Shown here: positions 9,601 through 17,088 of the stretch, piece by piece
How positions within the stretch are numbered: position 1 is the stretch's first letter
Layout of the letters: every line of letters begins with the position of its first letter
Source of the DNA: a virus
IMG/VR virus record: IMGVR_UViG_3300012037_000011
Span: 1-35,430 of that record
DNA length: 35,430 nt
Direction: 5' to 3' (one strand)
Notes under the pieces: generated by a model
What the model saw: the letters and a program-made list of their open reading frames with translations, nothing else
What the model was told of the DNA's origin: nothing
The model's database searches: none
Program-made: the position numbers and the translations under genes

Positions 9601-12600
9601 CGAATAGTTAGTACATCTGGACGAGCCAAATCACTAATAATATGTGTTTGATTACGATAATAAACTATACTAGTGTTAAATGGTACAATTTCTAACAGAC
9701 CATTTGCGCTGAATGTTGCATCGCCTGTACTAAAGTTAAGCTTATAAACCTTACCACTATACATTGGAGTACTTGCTTCAACTGCAATAGTACCACTTGC
9801 ACTTACTTCGGTTACTGCGCCATCTGCTAGTGCAACTGCGTCTATTGTAACTGTACAATCGTTTGTAGGCGTTTCGCCACCAAGCTTATCACCAGTTACT
9901 ACAAATGTATCTCCTACTGTATAGTCTCTGCCGTCTTCTGCTACTTGGAATGTTGCACGGTATCCCGCATCAATTGTTTTAGTTAGTGTAAATACAAACC
10001 CACTTGCACCAGCATTTACTGTAGTTTTAGTATAATCTGATGCACCAAGGTCTGCGTATTCACCAACTACATGTTGTACAATTTCTGCATTTGCAACTTC
10101 ATAACGTGCGAATGCAGGACGAGTGGGATGATATATATTAACTTCTGATCTGTTTGACGGAGCGTCTTGCATATCGTACACATACACCGAAAGTCCTTCA
10201 ACTGGGTTGTCGTACCCATTAGAGTCTACAATTATCGGGACACTATTTGCTCCCAGTGCGGTAACTGTAGAGTCACCTGTAATAGGACCAGTAATACTTA
10301 ATTCATTAGTTGTGTCAAATGCTCCAGAAATATCAGTTATATATAGTACATTGCTGCCGCCAGTTTGACTTGTTGATACTGCTATCTTACCAACTGCACC
10401 AGTAAGTGTTTGTGTGATTTCTTCGCCAGCTTCTAAAATAACAGGACCTGTTAGTGTAAGAATAGCATCTACATCAAATGCTTTAGCAGGCTGCGTCATA
10501 TCTTGATATAGTGCAATTGAATCTGGAATCTCATTAGGATCCGACCCTTCGGCAACTAGACCAAACTCACCATAACAACTTGATCCCGTTAGTGATCTAA
10601 TTTCAGCACCGTTTTTAGCATAATAACTAGCGTAGCAGTAGTATGTAAACATGCTAACCATTTCACTTAGGGCGCCGTTTGCAGCAACTAGTCCGTAACC
10701 CAAGTCGTTAACTTGTGTAAAGTCATTGCCTAAGATACTTCTGTTACCAGCTGTTTGTAGTGTAAGTGGAATTGGAGTGCTGAGGTCGTCCAGATCAACA
10801 CCGGTTCCTAGTAAACTAGTTAGACCAGTAAATCCTGTGCCGTTGTTTGAGTTTCTTGACAATATAAGTTCTGCAGTGCCTGCATTTTTATCGTATGCTG
10901 TTACTGCGTCAATTTGAAAACGTCTGCCGTCAACGTAAAATGCACTAGGTGTTTGAGGGCGTCTTACAAATAAACCCTGTGGTTCTGTTGGAGAACCTAA
11001 ACTTTGAATCCTTAATCTAAATGCATTGCCGTCTACTTTTTCTGTAACTTGTACAGCCGAGTTACCTACAAACGCATCAACAAACAATCCACCCCTAAAC
11101 GCTTGTTTATTAAGCGATTTCGAAAAGCTTGAACCAGTTTGAATGTATGGTGATTTAGTTAGTACTTGGCCTTCTGGATCAAGCACACACATAAATCCAC
11201 CGTGTCCTTGCACTGTTAGATTTCGCACAATAGTTGCATCGTTCATCAAGAACACATCCATCTCATCGTTTCTCAGTGGCGGATTGTACTCTGCATTAAA
11301 TGCAAACTTAACGGTATTAATCAAGTTTTGTAACACAACACTAGGACCGTCTATTACTCTCCAAAATTCTGCTATCTCTCCAGTGCTGAATGTGCTGCCT
11401 GATATATGTTCTTTTGTAGGTGTATAGTAACTTGTTACTCCCAACCCAGTTGTAAACTTAACAACATTTCCTAAACGATAGGTTCGGCTCGATTGCCATT
11501 GTGCTGGATCGCCGTCGCCATTAAAGTCATCGAACGTAAATTCAGGGCTTACTCCGTATATTGTAACTGGTGCCAGACCTCTAATAATTCTTTTACCTAT
11601 TGTGGCAATGTATTCTATGCTTGCAGCTTTTTGTGTTTCTGTACCAGCAGCGACTGTGCTGGCATTAAACTGGCCCTGAGCTTCTAAACTAAACTCATTT
11701 CCACCATTGCGTAGATCTTTAACTAGAGCATCTACGATTGATCCTGCATCTCTAGCCCATGCAGGTCTAGAATATCCAGCAGATCCGATCAGCGCAGGAT
11801 ATTGATCTTCGACAAAGTTCACTACCTGCTCTTGTATAAATTCTCTATTGTCAATCAAAGACAGAGCAGCAGTTTCCCAGTTGCCTACGTTTTCATAACC
11901 TTCGCCGATATTTTTTAATTTTTCGGGCTGTGTTAGGTAATGATAACCAAAATATCCATCAGCTCTTCCAGTTAAAGGATTTATATATTCAATACCGTTA
12001 GGAACATTAGCAATTGTAAATGTAATGCTAGTAGCGCCGCCTGAGCCTAATAGATTATCGCTAACAGTTAGTCGTTCACCGTGTTGGAAGTCCTTGCCTG
12101 CATTAGTAATTGTGATGTCTGTTATTGCGCCGTCGCCTCCAATGGTAATATCAAATTCTGCATCTTTGCCTAATTTATCTGTTGTCCATAAACTTACACT
12201 ATATGTACCTGGGGTTCTAGATGCATTAGTTTGTGGATCAAATGCAACCGCTTCAATATTTGACTTACCTAATATAAGATCATCAAATTCTGCATCTCTA
12301 TAGAAGAAAGTGTTTGCCCAACGTGACTGTGATACACGCTGCTTTGGACGCACAATACAACGTCTAAACTCATCACCTTTGACCGAAACGTTCGCAGGTA
12401 CACGAATCGGATAATCTTCTTCGTAAATGCCACTTTCAACACGTATAGTGATCTGTGTTTCTCTTACAATATTTCCGTATTCTAGTTCTTCACCTTCTTC
12501 AAATTCAAACGGCTCTAACAGTTGTACTTCAATTTCGTCTGTGGTTGCTACGCTTACTGCTCTATCACCAGCTTCGTATCTATAATCAATAATACGACCA

Positions 12601-14465
12601 ATTGCTCCTGAGTTTTTACCTCTCACTACCTTTCCGGGAATAATATCAGTGTTTTCCGGATTAGCTTGATCAATAAATCCAAGATTATCATTCGATATGT
12701 TGATTTTGTAAGTAGTTTGACCATCAACAATAGCCGGCGCATTTAGTACACCGTCATTGATTACGTCAAGAACAATATCAAATTTAGCACCAATAGCTTC
12801 ATCTGCTGAAGTGTCAGGTACTTCACCTAAATCAATAACCTGTGCAACACGATCTTGATACAGTATAGATGGTGCTGTGTTTGTTAAGATAAATTGTGTT
12901 ACCAGTGTCTTAGCATATTCAATACCAGCAATAGTCTGTATACGCTGTGAACCAATAGCACGTTGCGCACTTACGTTTGAATAATATCGTATACCAGACC
13001 AACGAGATAGATAGTTTGCATTGTTACCCAGCAGCGCATCTAAGCTAACACTGTCTAGAATATATCCAACATCTCGTTGGCAGATTTCTTTACTATAACT
13101 GTTGGCGAAATCAGGGAATGTAGCATCAATATAACCTGTAACTTCTTTGGCTACAAACTCTTTGTTTTTCAGAATCAATGTTCTAGCATCTATACGTCCT
13201 AGGATAGGACTGGCTATGCCAGCTGTAACAATATTTGCAGCGGCAGCACCATTATTAAACGTCATAGTCTGCAGGTACGGACCGGGTTCAAACGGTGCAG
13301 CTTCTATCAGTTCTTCGGCTTTTTGAGCCGCAGCATTAATAGTACGGAAGGCGTAACTAGGAGCGCGACCTTCTTTACCGTCTGGGGTGAATGTTTGTAG
13401 ATCATTTCCACTGGTACTTACAAATAGGTTTACTTGACTAGATGCAGCGGCATTGTCTACATACAGTTTTGTAGCAGCCTGTAGGTCATCTGGACCATTT
13501 GGAAGACCTGTGCCTGCTAGTTCACCTGGGTGATCAAACAGATTAAGCGCACCAGTCATGTTGTCGCCCTGACGACGAACTGCACTCTTTCTAGGAATAG
13601 CTACATTGCTTAACCAATTGCCCGGCAAACTAGGATCATATGCTGCGTCAGTGATAGTAAATGTGCCGGTACCACCACTCAGTAGTATGCGCCCAGTGTT
13701 GTTGATAGCATCAGCTTCGCTGTTGTAAAACGCCAGAGTATCACCGTCTACAACTCGGATAAACACTGAACCTTCGTTGGTTACACCAAATGGTTCTGTT
13801 CCTATTGTGCGAAAAATAAATTCAGCACCATTAAACGCATCACTCAGTCCGTGACTCGGCGCAACAAAATTACCCAAGCTTAGGCTATTAGCTGTAACTG
13901 TGTACTGTGTTGCGCCAACAGGTTCGTCAGCTAGACGTATGCCGCCGCCTGCCACTTCTTTTTCTTGATAGTTTCTATCGGCGAAACTTTTGTTAATAAC
14001 TAGATCGCCTATATCAAAGTCAGTGCCATATACTGAGTTAAAAGTATCAACGGCTGCTTGACTAACTGTTATACCTGCAATAGGCTGTGTTGCTGCGTTG
14101 AGAGGACCGCCCAGTGTTGGTTCTGGATCGTTAGAAACACGAGATACCAGCTGTCTAACAATCAGCTTACCGTCAACGCTAAAGTCAAAACCAATTGTGT
14201 CAACTCCGCCATCCAGTGCATTGTCTGAGGCAAGTTCTAACAAGTTTAATCCACTACCATCTGATCTTACTGTGGGTACTTTGTTTTCGTTGCCTTCGTA
14301 GGTGTTTGGCGTATCACTTAGATCAGTAAAGCTGATCTGTCCACCGATACCAAACACAGCATATAGTTCTTGAAAGTTATTATTTACTTTGCGAAAACTT
14401 TCGCGAATGCTATCGCCAGTACCGTCATTACCTTCTACACCAATGTCAACTTGTTGTCTTGCCAT
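6630..14465 (-). CDS. giant tail-fibre/baseplate-associated structural protein, 2611 aa
   Basis: Largest gene in the window. Residues 1-40 carry the shared attachment module (NDGTGDSIRESFRKVNNNFQ). Two short fibre-type repeats of the form DNLNAAGNTITNLSAP...ATKAYVD occur near 300-335 and 1950-2000. Around 350-720 is a pectin-lyase-like, beta-helix-type region (SGNDLQTFTPDGKEGRAPSY, VESGIYEEDYPIRVPANVSV, RPKQRVSQSRW). Near 1870 is the VSTDQNGIFRVGRFFAVDQG segment known from cyanophage structural proteins. The last ~150 residues contain SYYADLAENYLADADYEPGT and VAGVVTTNPAHLMN, resembling C-terminal domains of phage fibres that may be autoprocessed. The start follows a GGAG site 13 bases after the Fe-S carrier stop. 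Likely a virion fibre or side-fibre; length and domains fit, exact position is inferred. Confidence 0.85.
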   Translation of the reverse strand: MARQQVDIGVEGNDGTGDSIRESFRKVNNNFQELYAVFGIGGQISFTDLSDTPNTYEGNENKVPTVRSDGSGLNLLELASDNALDGGVDTIGFDFSVDGKLIVRQLVSRVSNDPEPTLGGPLNAATQPIAGITVSQAAVDTFNSVYGTDFDIGDLVINKSFADRNYQEKEVAGGGIRLADEPVGATQYTVTANSLSLGNFVAPSHGLSDAFNGAEFIFRTIGTEPFGVTNEGSVFIRVVDGDTLAFYNSEADAINNTGRILLSGGTGTFTITDAAYDPSLPGNWLSNVAIPRKSAVRRQGDNMTGALNLFDHPGELAGTGLPNGPDDLQAATKLYVDNAAASSQVNLFVSTSGNDLQTFTPDGKEGRAPSYAFRTINAAAQKAEELIEAAPFEPGPYLQTMTFNNGAAAANIVTAGIASPILGRIDARTLILKNKEFVAKEVTGYIDATFPDFANSYSKEICQRDVGYILDSVSLDALLGNNANYLSRWSGIRYYSNVSAQRAIGSQRIQTIAGIEYAKTLVTQFILTNTAPSILYQDRVAQVIDLGEVPDTSADEAIGAKFDIVLDVINDGVLNAPAIVDGQTTYKINISNDNLGFIDQANPENTDIIPGKVVRGKNSGAIGRIIDYRYEAGDRAVSVATTDEIEVQLLEPFEFEEGEELEYGNIVRETQITIRVESGIYEEDYPIRVPANVSVKGDEFRRCIVRPKQRVSQSRWANTFFYRDAEFDDLILGKSNIEAVAFDPQTNASRTPGTYSVSLWTTDKLGKDAEFDITIGGDGAITDITITNAGKDFQHGERLTVSDNLLGSGGATSITFTIANVPNGIEYINPLTGRADGYFGYHYLTQPEKLKNIGEGYENVGNWETAALSLIDNREFIQEQVVNFVEDQYPALIGSAGYSRPAWARDAGSIVDALVKDLRNGGNEFSLEAQGQFNASTVAAGTETQKAASIEYIATIGKRIIRGLAPVTIYGVSPEFTFDDFNGDGDPAQWQSSRTYRLGNVVKFTTGLGVTSYYTPTKEHISGSTFSTGEIAEFWRVIDGPSVVLQNLINTVKFAFNAEYNPPLRNDEMDVFLMNDATIVRNLTVQGHGGFMCVLDPEGQVLTKSPYIQTGSSFSKSLNKQAFRGGLFVDAFVGNSAVQVTEKVDGNAFRLRIQSLGSPTEPQGLFVRRPQTPSAFYVDGRRFQIDAVTAYDKNAGTAELILSRNSNNGTGFTGLTSLLGTGVDLDDLSTPIPLTLQTAGNRSILGNDFTQVNDLGYGLVAANGALSEMVSMFTYYCYASYYAKNGAEIRSLTGSSCYGEFGLVAEGSDPNEIPDSIALYQDMTQPAKAFDVDAILTLTGPVILEAGEEITQTLTGAVGKIAVSTSQTGGSNVLYITDISGAFDTTNELSITGPITGDSTVTALGANSVPIIVDSNGYDNPVEGLSVYVYDMQDAPSNRSEVNIYHPTRPAFARYEVANAEIVQHVVGEYADLGASDYTKTTVNAGASGFVFTLTKTIDAGYRATFQVAEDGRDYTVGDTFVVTGDKLGGETPTNDCTVTIDAVALADGAVTEVSASGTIAVEASTPMYSGKVYKLNFSTGDATFSANGLLEIVPFNTSIVYYRNQTHIISDLARPDVLTIRPSTALTFDENPDFVYRSISFLTSDSLGDDLPTNTSQAGLDSSYDFIRLTIDPAKAQEVALANTGTTKGGTAGDTVLAIKLADTNEIFRLNNNARTPEANRPAGWTADSLTIESPIVTWAGKKHYAFNYRGVGVGNIVEEPGEDNIYAIVDLVDYDTINQTDATGIASTVVPGSELVTLRAGLKAGATGSVTVNISTCRATGHDFLDIGTGGFNSSNYPNVIFGEPGEKKEANEVIEKGKGRVFYVSTDQNGIFRVGRFFAVDQGTGTVTFSASLALSDVDGLGFKRGVVITEFSTDTAMVDNASDTVPTESAVRGYVNRRLGYDVTGAPVANKLGPGVLAPNGAVPMTDNLNAAGNTITNLSAPVTASDAATKAYVDNAAGGLDEIQDLRSVEYNQYDVGQLLVATGFKKLIVSAGSVVGGPFERGNEISGTITGATGLIVDVKTDTVLEGAVVEITYTPLTGEFSDGRPAGLSLDPDIIRVIGGTQGLVIDGPVDEWANGVANPASDILITTNREVTVVGSTVTDRFTTLNFQINPNSIVNSDVNAGANIAQSKLNLNAATTRSNAISISQADLGVAAFDSIVFANTDGWITIADGQLPLKKIQRIQDGNVLGNWSGDSSDNDIDQIPFSTVIQEGGGLADVDFTSIVTAVSDPGEALIKTGAGTYGISNVTTTGEVNSIVKTRANGSVQANSLILGGDSTYEILALDTTTVVFKTPAQGEILRAVGGSGGVSPTFPTVEIPGSVNIAGTGVSESVLQNQSTLNGESRLAVDWIYSSFIEAAGEKGSASTGLAIGAGTGVTTTGQVAIVTGDSGTSSSVTPFIFSSTGVTPDTDNAYDIGSASRKYANIYATLFRGTATESYYADLAENYLADADYEPGTVVVFGGTAEVTINTEKDTHRVAGVVTTNPAHLMNSHLKGDHVTGIALTGRVPCKVIGKVQKGDMLVASAIPGYAMVNNTPGVGTVIGKALEDKTTTDRGVIEVVVGKH

Positions 14466-14478
14466 TTAAACGCTCCAT

Positions 14479-14841
14479 TTATTCCGTAAGTTGTGGAATT
14501 TTATCCATATCAAAATTTACACTAACGCCACAGCCACAGCTTGATTTTGCATTAGGATTTCTTATCTCAAAGTTTGAACCTACTAGACTACGCACATAGT
14601 CAACTTCAGTTCCTATCAAAAACATCAAGCTGGTTGAACCAATTACGAATCTACCACTGTCAGCTTCTATTATTTCGTCACCGGGATTTAGATCTGAACT
14701 ATCTGCAACAGTTCCCCAGTCATATTCAAAACCAGCGCAGCCGCCACCTTTTAGATTAAGGCTTATAGCATAACAGTTATTTTCTTCGCATAGTTTGTTT
14801 ATCTGTGCTTTGGCTGTTGGTGTAAGTGTGCAAATGCTCAT
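14479..14841 (-). CDS. A-type iron-sulfur cluster carrier (HesB/IscA/ErpA family)
   Basis: 120 residues, the usual family length. The three cluster-binding cysteines are present: Cys35 (GGGCAGFEY) and Cys102-Gly-Cys104 (SSCGCGVSVNF), matching the C-x(about 60-66)-C-G-C family pattern. IscA-type proteins accept and deliver Fe-S clusters to apoproteins in the cytoplasm. It is the first gene of the giant-fibre operon, 13 bases ahead of the 2611-aa gene, with an AGAGG ribosome site and a GATAAATA late box. That suggests late expression, perhaps for cluster loading of a virion protein or to support host metabolism. Homologues are known in marine T4-like phages; the client is unknown. Confidence 0.92.
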   Translation of the reverse strand: MSICTLTPTAKAQINKLCEENNCYAISLNLKGGGCAGFEYDWGTVADSSDLNPGDEIIEADSGRFVIGSTSLMFLIGTEVDYVRSLVGSNFEIRNPNAKSSCGCGVSVNFDMDKIPQLTE

Positions 14842-14861
14842 ATTTTACCTCTTGTTAACAA

Positions 14862-14869
14862 TATTTATC
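14862..14869 (-). promoter_or_regulatory. T4-type late promoter box GATAAATA
   Basis: The minus strand reads ACGATAAATATTG about 20 bases upstream of the Fe-S carrier start, in the divergent gap with the plus-strand zinc-ribbon gene. Likely drives the Fe-S carrier/giant fibre operon. Confidence 0.6.
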
Positions 14870-14902
14870 GTATGATTTTATAATCTTAATGTAAATATAT
14901 GT

Positions 14903-15190
14903 ATGTTCATAAGAGAATTTACAGAGCAAACCCGGCACGTTAGACGCAGCAAATTAGGCACAGAACACGAGTATTATCGCAGTTGTACCTATATAGTGTT
15001 TCGTTGTGACTGTTGTGATCAAGAATTTTATCGTGCTAGAGGATCAATGGATCCGAAACGATTAAGCAATAATTATTTTCATGTGTGCTCTAACTGTGAT
15101 GCTAAACGTTTCGCTCAAAAGAAAGGCATAGAACGCAAGCAGGTTTGGAATCTACACGCCAGCAGCAATATTCCTATCAGCAAATTATAA
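14903..15190 (+). CDS. small zinc-ribbon-like protein of unknown function
   Basis: 95 residues on the plus strand, against the prevailing direction. Four cysteines form two knuckles, FRCDCCDQEF (about 34-38) and HVCSNCDAKRF (about 61-64), as in a treble-clef or zinc-ribbon fold. The protein is basic and the frame is well filled. The start has no obvious Shine-Dalgarno sequence, so the exact start is less certain. It diverges from the Fe-S carrier gene and its stop abuts the 24-aa minus-strand gene. DNA or RNA binding is a guess from the zinc motif and charge. Confidence 0.7.
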   Translation: MFIREFTEQTRHVRRSKLGTEHEYYRSCTYIVFRCDCCDQEFYRARGSMDPKRLSNNYFHVCSNCDAKRFAQKKGIERKQVWNLHASSNIPISKL

Positions 15191-15265
15191 TTATTTGCCT
15201 TTGGAACCAAACTTAGTTGATGCTTTTAGGTTACCTTTTTTCTTAGTTGCCCATGATTTAGCCAT
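15191..15265 (-). CDS. 24-aa basic microprotein
   Basis: The frame encodes MAKSWATKKKGNLKASTKFG ending SKGK. It has an AAAGGA ribosome site at good spacing and starts one base after the stop of the 58-aa membrane protein gene. Its stop directly abuts the plus-strand zinc-ribbon gene. It is strongly basic. Function unknown; translation is inferred from ribosome site and packing. Confidence 0.45.
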   Translation of the reverse strand: MAKSWATKKKGNLKASTKFGSKGK

Positions 15266-15266
15266 A

Positions 15267-15443
15267 TTATTTTTCCTTTTTCCAAATAGTCCATGCTCCG
15301 TACGCAATAGCACCATAGGCTACTACTGTGCCGATTGGTTCTATCACAAGATATGCAACGCCTGCGCCTATCAGTATTGCACCGTCCCATGATGTTCTTT
15401 CGCGTACTCTAGCCAGTATCCAATTTTTTGCCAACTCAACCAT
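15267..15443 (-). CDS. 58-aa membrane protein
   Basis: An ATG at 15443 preceded by a clear AGGGAGAAGA ribosome site opens a 58-residue frame. After an amphipathic N-terminus (MVELAKNWILARVRERTSW), residues about 20-53 form one or two hydrophobic segments (ILIGAGVAYLVIEPIGTVV, AYGAIAYGAWTIW) before a KKEK tail. This is typical of a small inner-membrane protein. It is cotranscribed with the 24-aa gene. Phage lysis or membrane remodelling is possible, but nothing specific supports a holin assignment. Confidence 0.6.
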   Translation of the reverse strand: MVELAKNWILARVRERTSWDGAILIGAGVAYLVIEPIGTVVAYGAIAYGAWTIWKKEK

Positions 15444-15473
15444 CGTTTCTCTTCTCCCTCTACTAATTACTTA

Positions 15474-15481
15474 TATAAATA
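15474..15481 (+). promoter_or_regulatory. T4-type late promoter TATAAATA (plus strand)
   Basis: An exact TATAAATA octamer sits 21 bases upstream of the 68-aa plus-strand gene, followed by an AAAGGAGATAG ribosome site. This is one of the few plus-strand late promoters in the window. Confidence 0.65.
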
Positions 15482-15502
15482 GATTGTTAAAGGAGATAGA
15501 CG

Positions 15503-15709
15503 ATGATCACATGGTTAAAAAAACTTTTAGGTACTACTACTCCTGCTGTTGCAGCACCTGCTACAATTGCTACTCAGGTAGTTAAAAAAGTGTTGCCAGT
15601 AGAAACTAAGCCTACAAAGACAAAAAAAGAAGTCACTAAAAAAGCCCCAGCGGTAAAAACCGCAGAGGCTCCTAAAAAGCGTGGACGTAAGCCTAAGGAC
15701 GCGAGCTAA
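15503..15709 (+). CDS. small Lys/Ala/Pro-rich protein with AT-hook-like tail
   Basis: 68 residues, starting after a strong AAAGGAGATAGACG ribosome site and an exact late promoter. The N-terminus (MITWLKKLLG) is a short amphipathic helix. The remainder is low-complexity Lys/Ala/Pro/Thr sequence ending PKKRGRKPKDAS, which matches the AT-hook core R-G-R-K-P flanked by basic residues, as in minor-groove DNA binders. The composition recalls histone-H1 tails. Its 3' end overlaps the convergent 95-aa gene by 17 bases. A DNA-condensing or nucleoid-associated role is inferred from motif and charge. Confidence 0.65.
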   Translation: MITWLKKLLGTTTPAVAAPATIATQVVKKVLPVETKPTKTKKEVTKKAPAVKTAEAPKKRGRKPKDAS

Positions 15710-15980
15710 CTTGATTAATTAGCTGTTCAATACTACGTTCTTGACGAGCCTGCTTTCGCTCTAATACGGTGAAAGCGGCTCGTGTTTTTTTGAGTTGTTC
15801 TTCTAAACTGCGAACATATTCCAGTGTGGGTATTTCTTTGTTAGATCCGTCTTCAGCAACCATTGTAAAACGATCAACACCCTGCGCTCGTAGACCACCT
15901 GCTACACGGTTAGGATTTTTATCAGCCTGGGACTGTGTCTGGCTGGGGCTGCGTCCATACATCTTGTTGAGATAGCTCAT
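15693..15980 (-). CDS. coiled-coil protein of unknown function, 95 aa
   Basis: The ATG at 15980 is chosen because AAGGAG stands 6 bases upstream and a CATAAATA late box lies about 18 bases upstream. A longer start at 16013 has no such signals. The N-terminal part is polar (YGRSPSQTQSQADKNPNRVA). A segment near 28-55 (VAGGLRAQGVDRFTMVAEDG) is followed by a predicted coiled coil about 58-90 (LEYVRSLEEQLKKTRAAFTV, ERKQARQERSIEQLINQV). Its first 59 bases overlap the 3' end of the UV endonuclease gene in another frame. Possibly a virion or scaffolding accessory, by inference. Confidence 0.65.
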   Translation of the reverse strand: MSYLNKMYGRSPSQTQSQADKNPNRVAGGLRAQGVDRFTMVAEDGSNKEIPTLEYVRSLEEQLKKTRAAFTVLERKQARQERSIEQLINQVSSRP

Positions 15981-17016
15981 TTTGTTTCTCCTTAAAGTAT
16001 TTATGTAGCTCACTGTTGGCTAAGTTTTTGCATTTTGCCTCGCACATGATATCAGCTGTATCCAAAAAACTCATTGCCCAGTCGTTAGCTGCTGAGTTAG
16101 GATAATAGTCACTGTGTGCTCTAAGCTTCTGTTTCTTATGACCTGCCGCAAGCAATGCGGGCATATCGGGCAAACTATCATGTGCAAAGTCTAAGGGTAA
16201 ATGTTCATTACGACTGTAGCTGTAATGTATAGCCGGACGCACGCCTCTCCAGCTGTCAATCACACGTAGATATCTATCATCTGTGGGCTGAATGTATTCA
16301 CCTGTGCGAATCCAGTGATGATGTATGTCGAGAACGAGGGCAAGGTCTCCTTCAAGTTCAAGGCTTGCGTCGAGTCCCCACGAGTTTTCGTCGTTCTCAA
16401 TTGTAATAACATTTCGCGCCTCTGGAGATAATCTTGAGAGGACACGTTTGATACCGGATGGACCTTGTCGACCCGAGATGTGGACGTTGCATTTAAAATC
16501 TTGGAATGATCGTCCGTAACCCATGCAGCGGATGAGAGTGGCGTGATATTCAAATTCTTCAATGCTCCGTTCTACTATTTCTTCATTGTCGCTTGCAAGT
16601 ACAGTAAATTGACCAGGGTGCATACTGAGTCGTACATCCAATGCTCTTGCTGCTTCGCCTACAGCGCCGTAGTGTTTCTCCAAATAAGCAACAACATCAG
16701 CACGCTGCCAGTAGTAACTCCAGTCACGCTGTGTATAACAAGGAAGCTGGTTACTGCCCAGTCTGACCATTCTAAGTTCAGGCGGAAGACTTCCCACATA
16801 CTCTACTAGTCGTTTTGCTGCGGCTGCGTTGTGAACCATGATGTCCCACAAACGTTGTTCTGCAACATCCTTACTCTGTCTATTTAACCATTGTACTGTT
16901 GTACACTTTTCAGTCAACGGACGTTGAATTTCTTCTAGTACTTTTTTCTTTTGTGTTTGATCTGGATGTAAAAATTTACACGCAAATCCTATACGTTGTA
17001 TCGATTGATCTGTCAT
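15922..17016 (-). CDS. uvsE: UV-damage endonuclease (UvsE/UVDE family)
   Basis: 364 residues, TIM-barrel metal-dependent endonuclease that nicks 5' of UV photoproducts and other lesions to start alternative excision repair. Family metal and active-site residues are visible in order: His133 (SMHPGQF), His179 (CNVHISGRQG), Glu207 (ITIENDEN), Asp230 and His233 (LDIHHHW), His264 (AIHYSYS), His301-x-Asp303 (RAHSDYY) and Glu326 (IMCEAKCK). The start MTDQSIQRIGFACKF is chosen over an upstream ATG at 17142 because AGAGG precedes it and a near-perfect sigma70 promoter lies at 17060-17088. Product acts on phage or host DNA in sunlit water. The assignment is firm. Confidence 0.93.
   Translation of the reverse strand: MTDQSIQRIGFACKFLHPDQTQKKKVLEEIQRPLTEKCTTVQWLNRQSKDVAEQRLWDIMVHNAAAAKRLVEYVGSLPPELRMVRLGSNQLPCYTQRDWSYYWQRADVVAYLEKHYGAVGEAARALDVRLSMHPGQFTVLASDNEEIVERSIEEFEYHATLIRCMGYGRSFQDFKCNVHISGRQGPSGIKRVLSRLSPEARNVITIENDENSWGLDASLELEGDLALVLDIHHHWIRTGEYIQPTDDRYLRVIDSWRGVRPAIHYSYSRNEHLPLDFAHDSLPDMPALLAAGHKKQKLRAHSDYYPNSAANDWAMSFLDTADIMCEAKCKNLANSELHKYFKEKQNELSQQDVWTQPQPDTVPG
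15998..16005 (-). promoter_or_regulatory. T4-type late promoter box CATAAATA
   Basis: The minus strand reads ACATAAATACTTTAAGGAG just upstream of the 95-aa coiled-coil gene, inside the uvsE 3' region. One base from TATAAATA. The box and ribosome site together support the start at 15980. Confidence 0.5.
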
Positions 17017-17059
17017 GATATGCCTCTGAGTTTGCCTAAAATTTGTTAGCTTAGTGTAT

Positions 17060-17088
17060 ATTATAATATCGTTAGCGCCAGTTGTCAA
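17060..17088 (-). promoter_or_regulatory. sigma70-like promoter for uvsE
   Basis: The minus strand has TTGACA, a 17-bp spacer, then TATAAT: a perfect consensus. The -35 lies in the last codons of the upstream glycosyltransferase gene (Val-Asp-Asn). The promoter points at uvsE, start 17016. Confidence 0.8.

Noticed and set aside
7348-14301. Many plus-strand frames opposite the 2611-aa gene
   Set aside because: Antisense shadows rich in Pro/Ser/Leu from the complementary codon bias; no start signals.
15704-15724. Bidirectional terminator AGCTAA/TTAGCT between convergent genes
   Set aside because: Stem is short and AT-rich, with no U-tract on either side.
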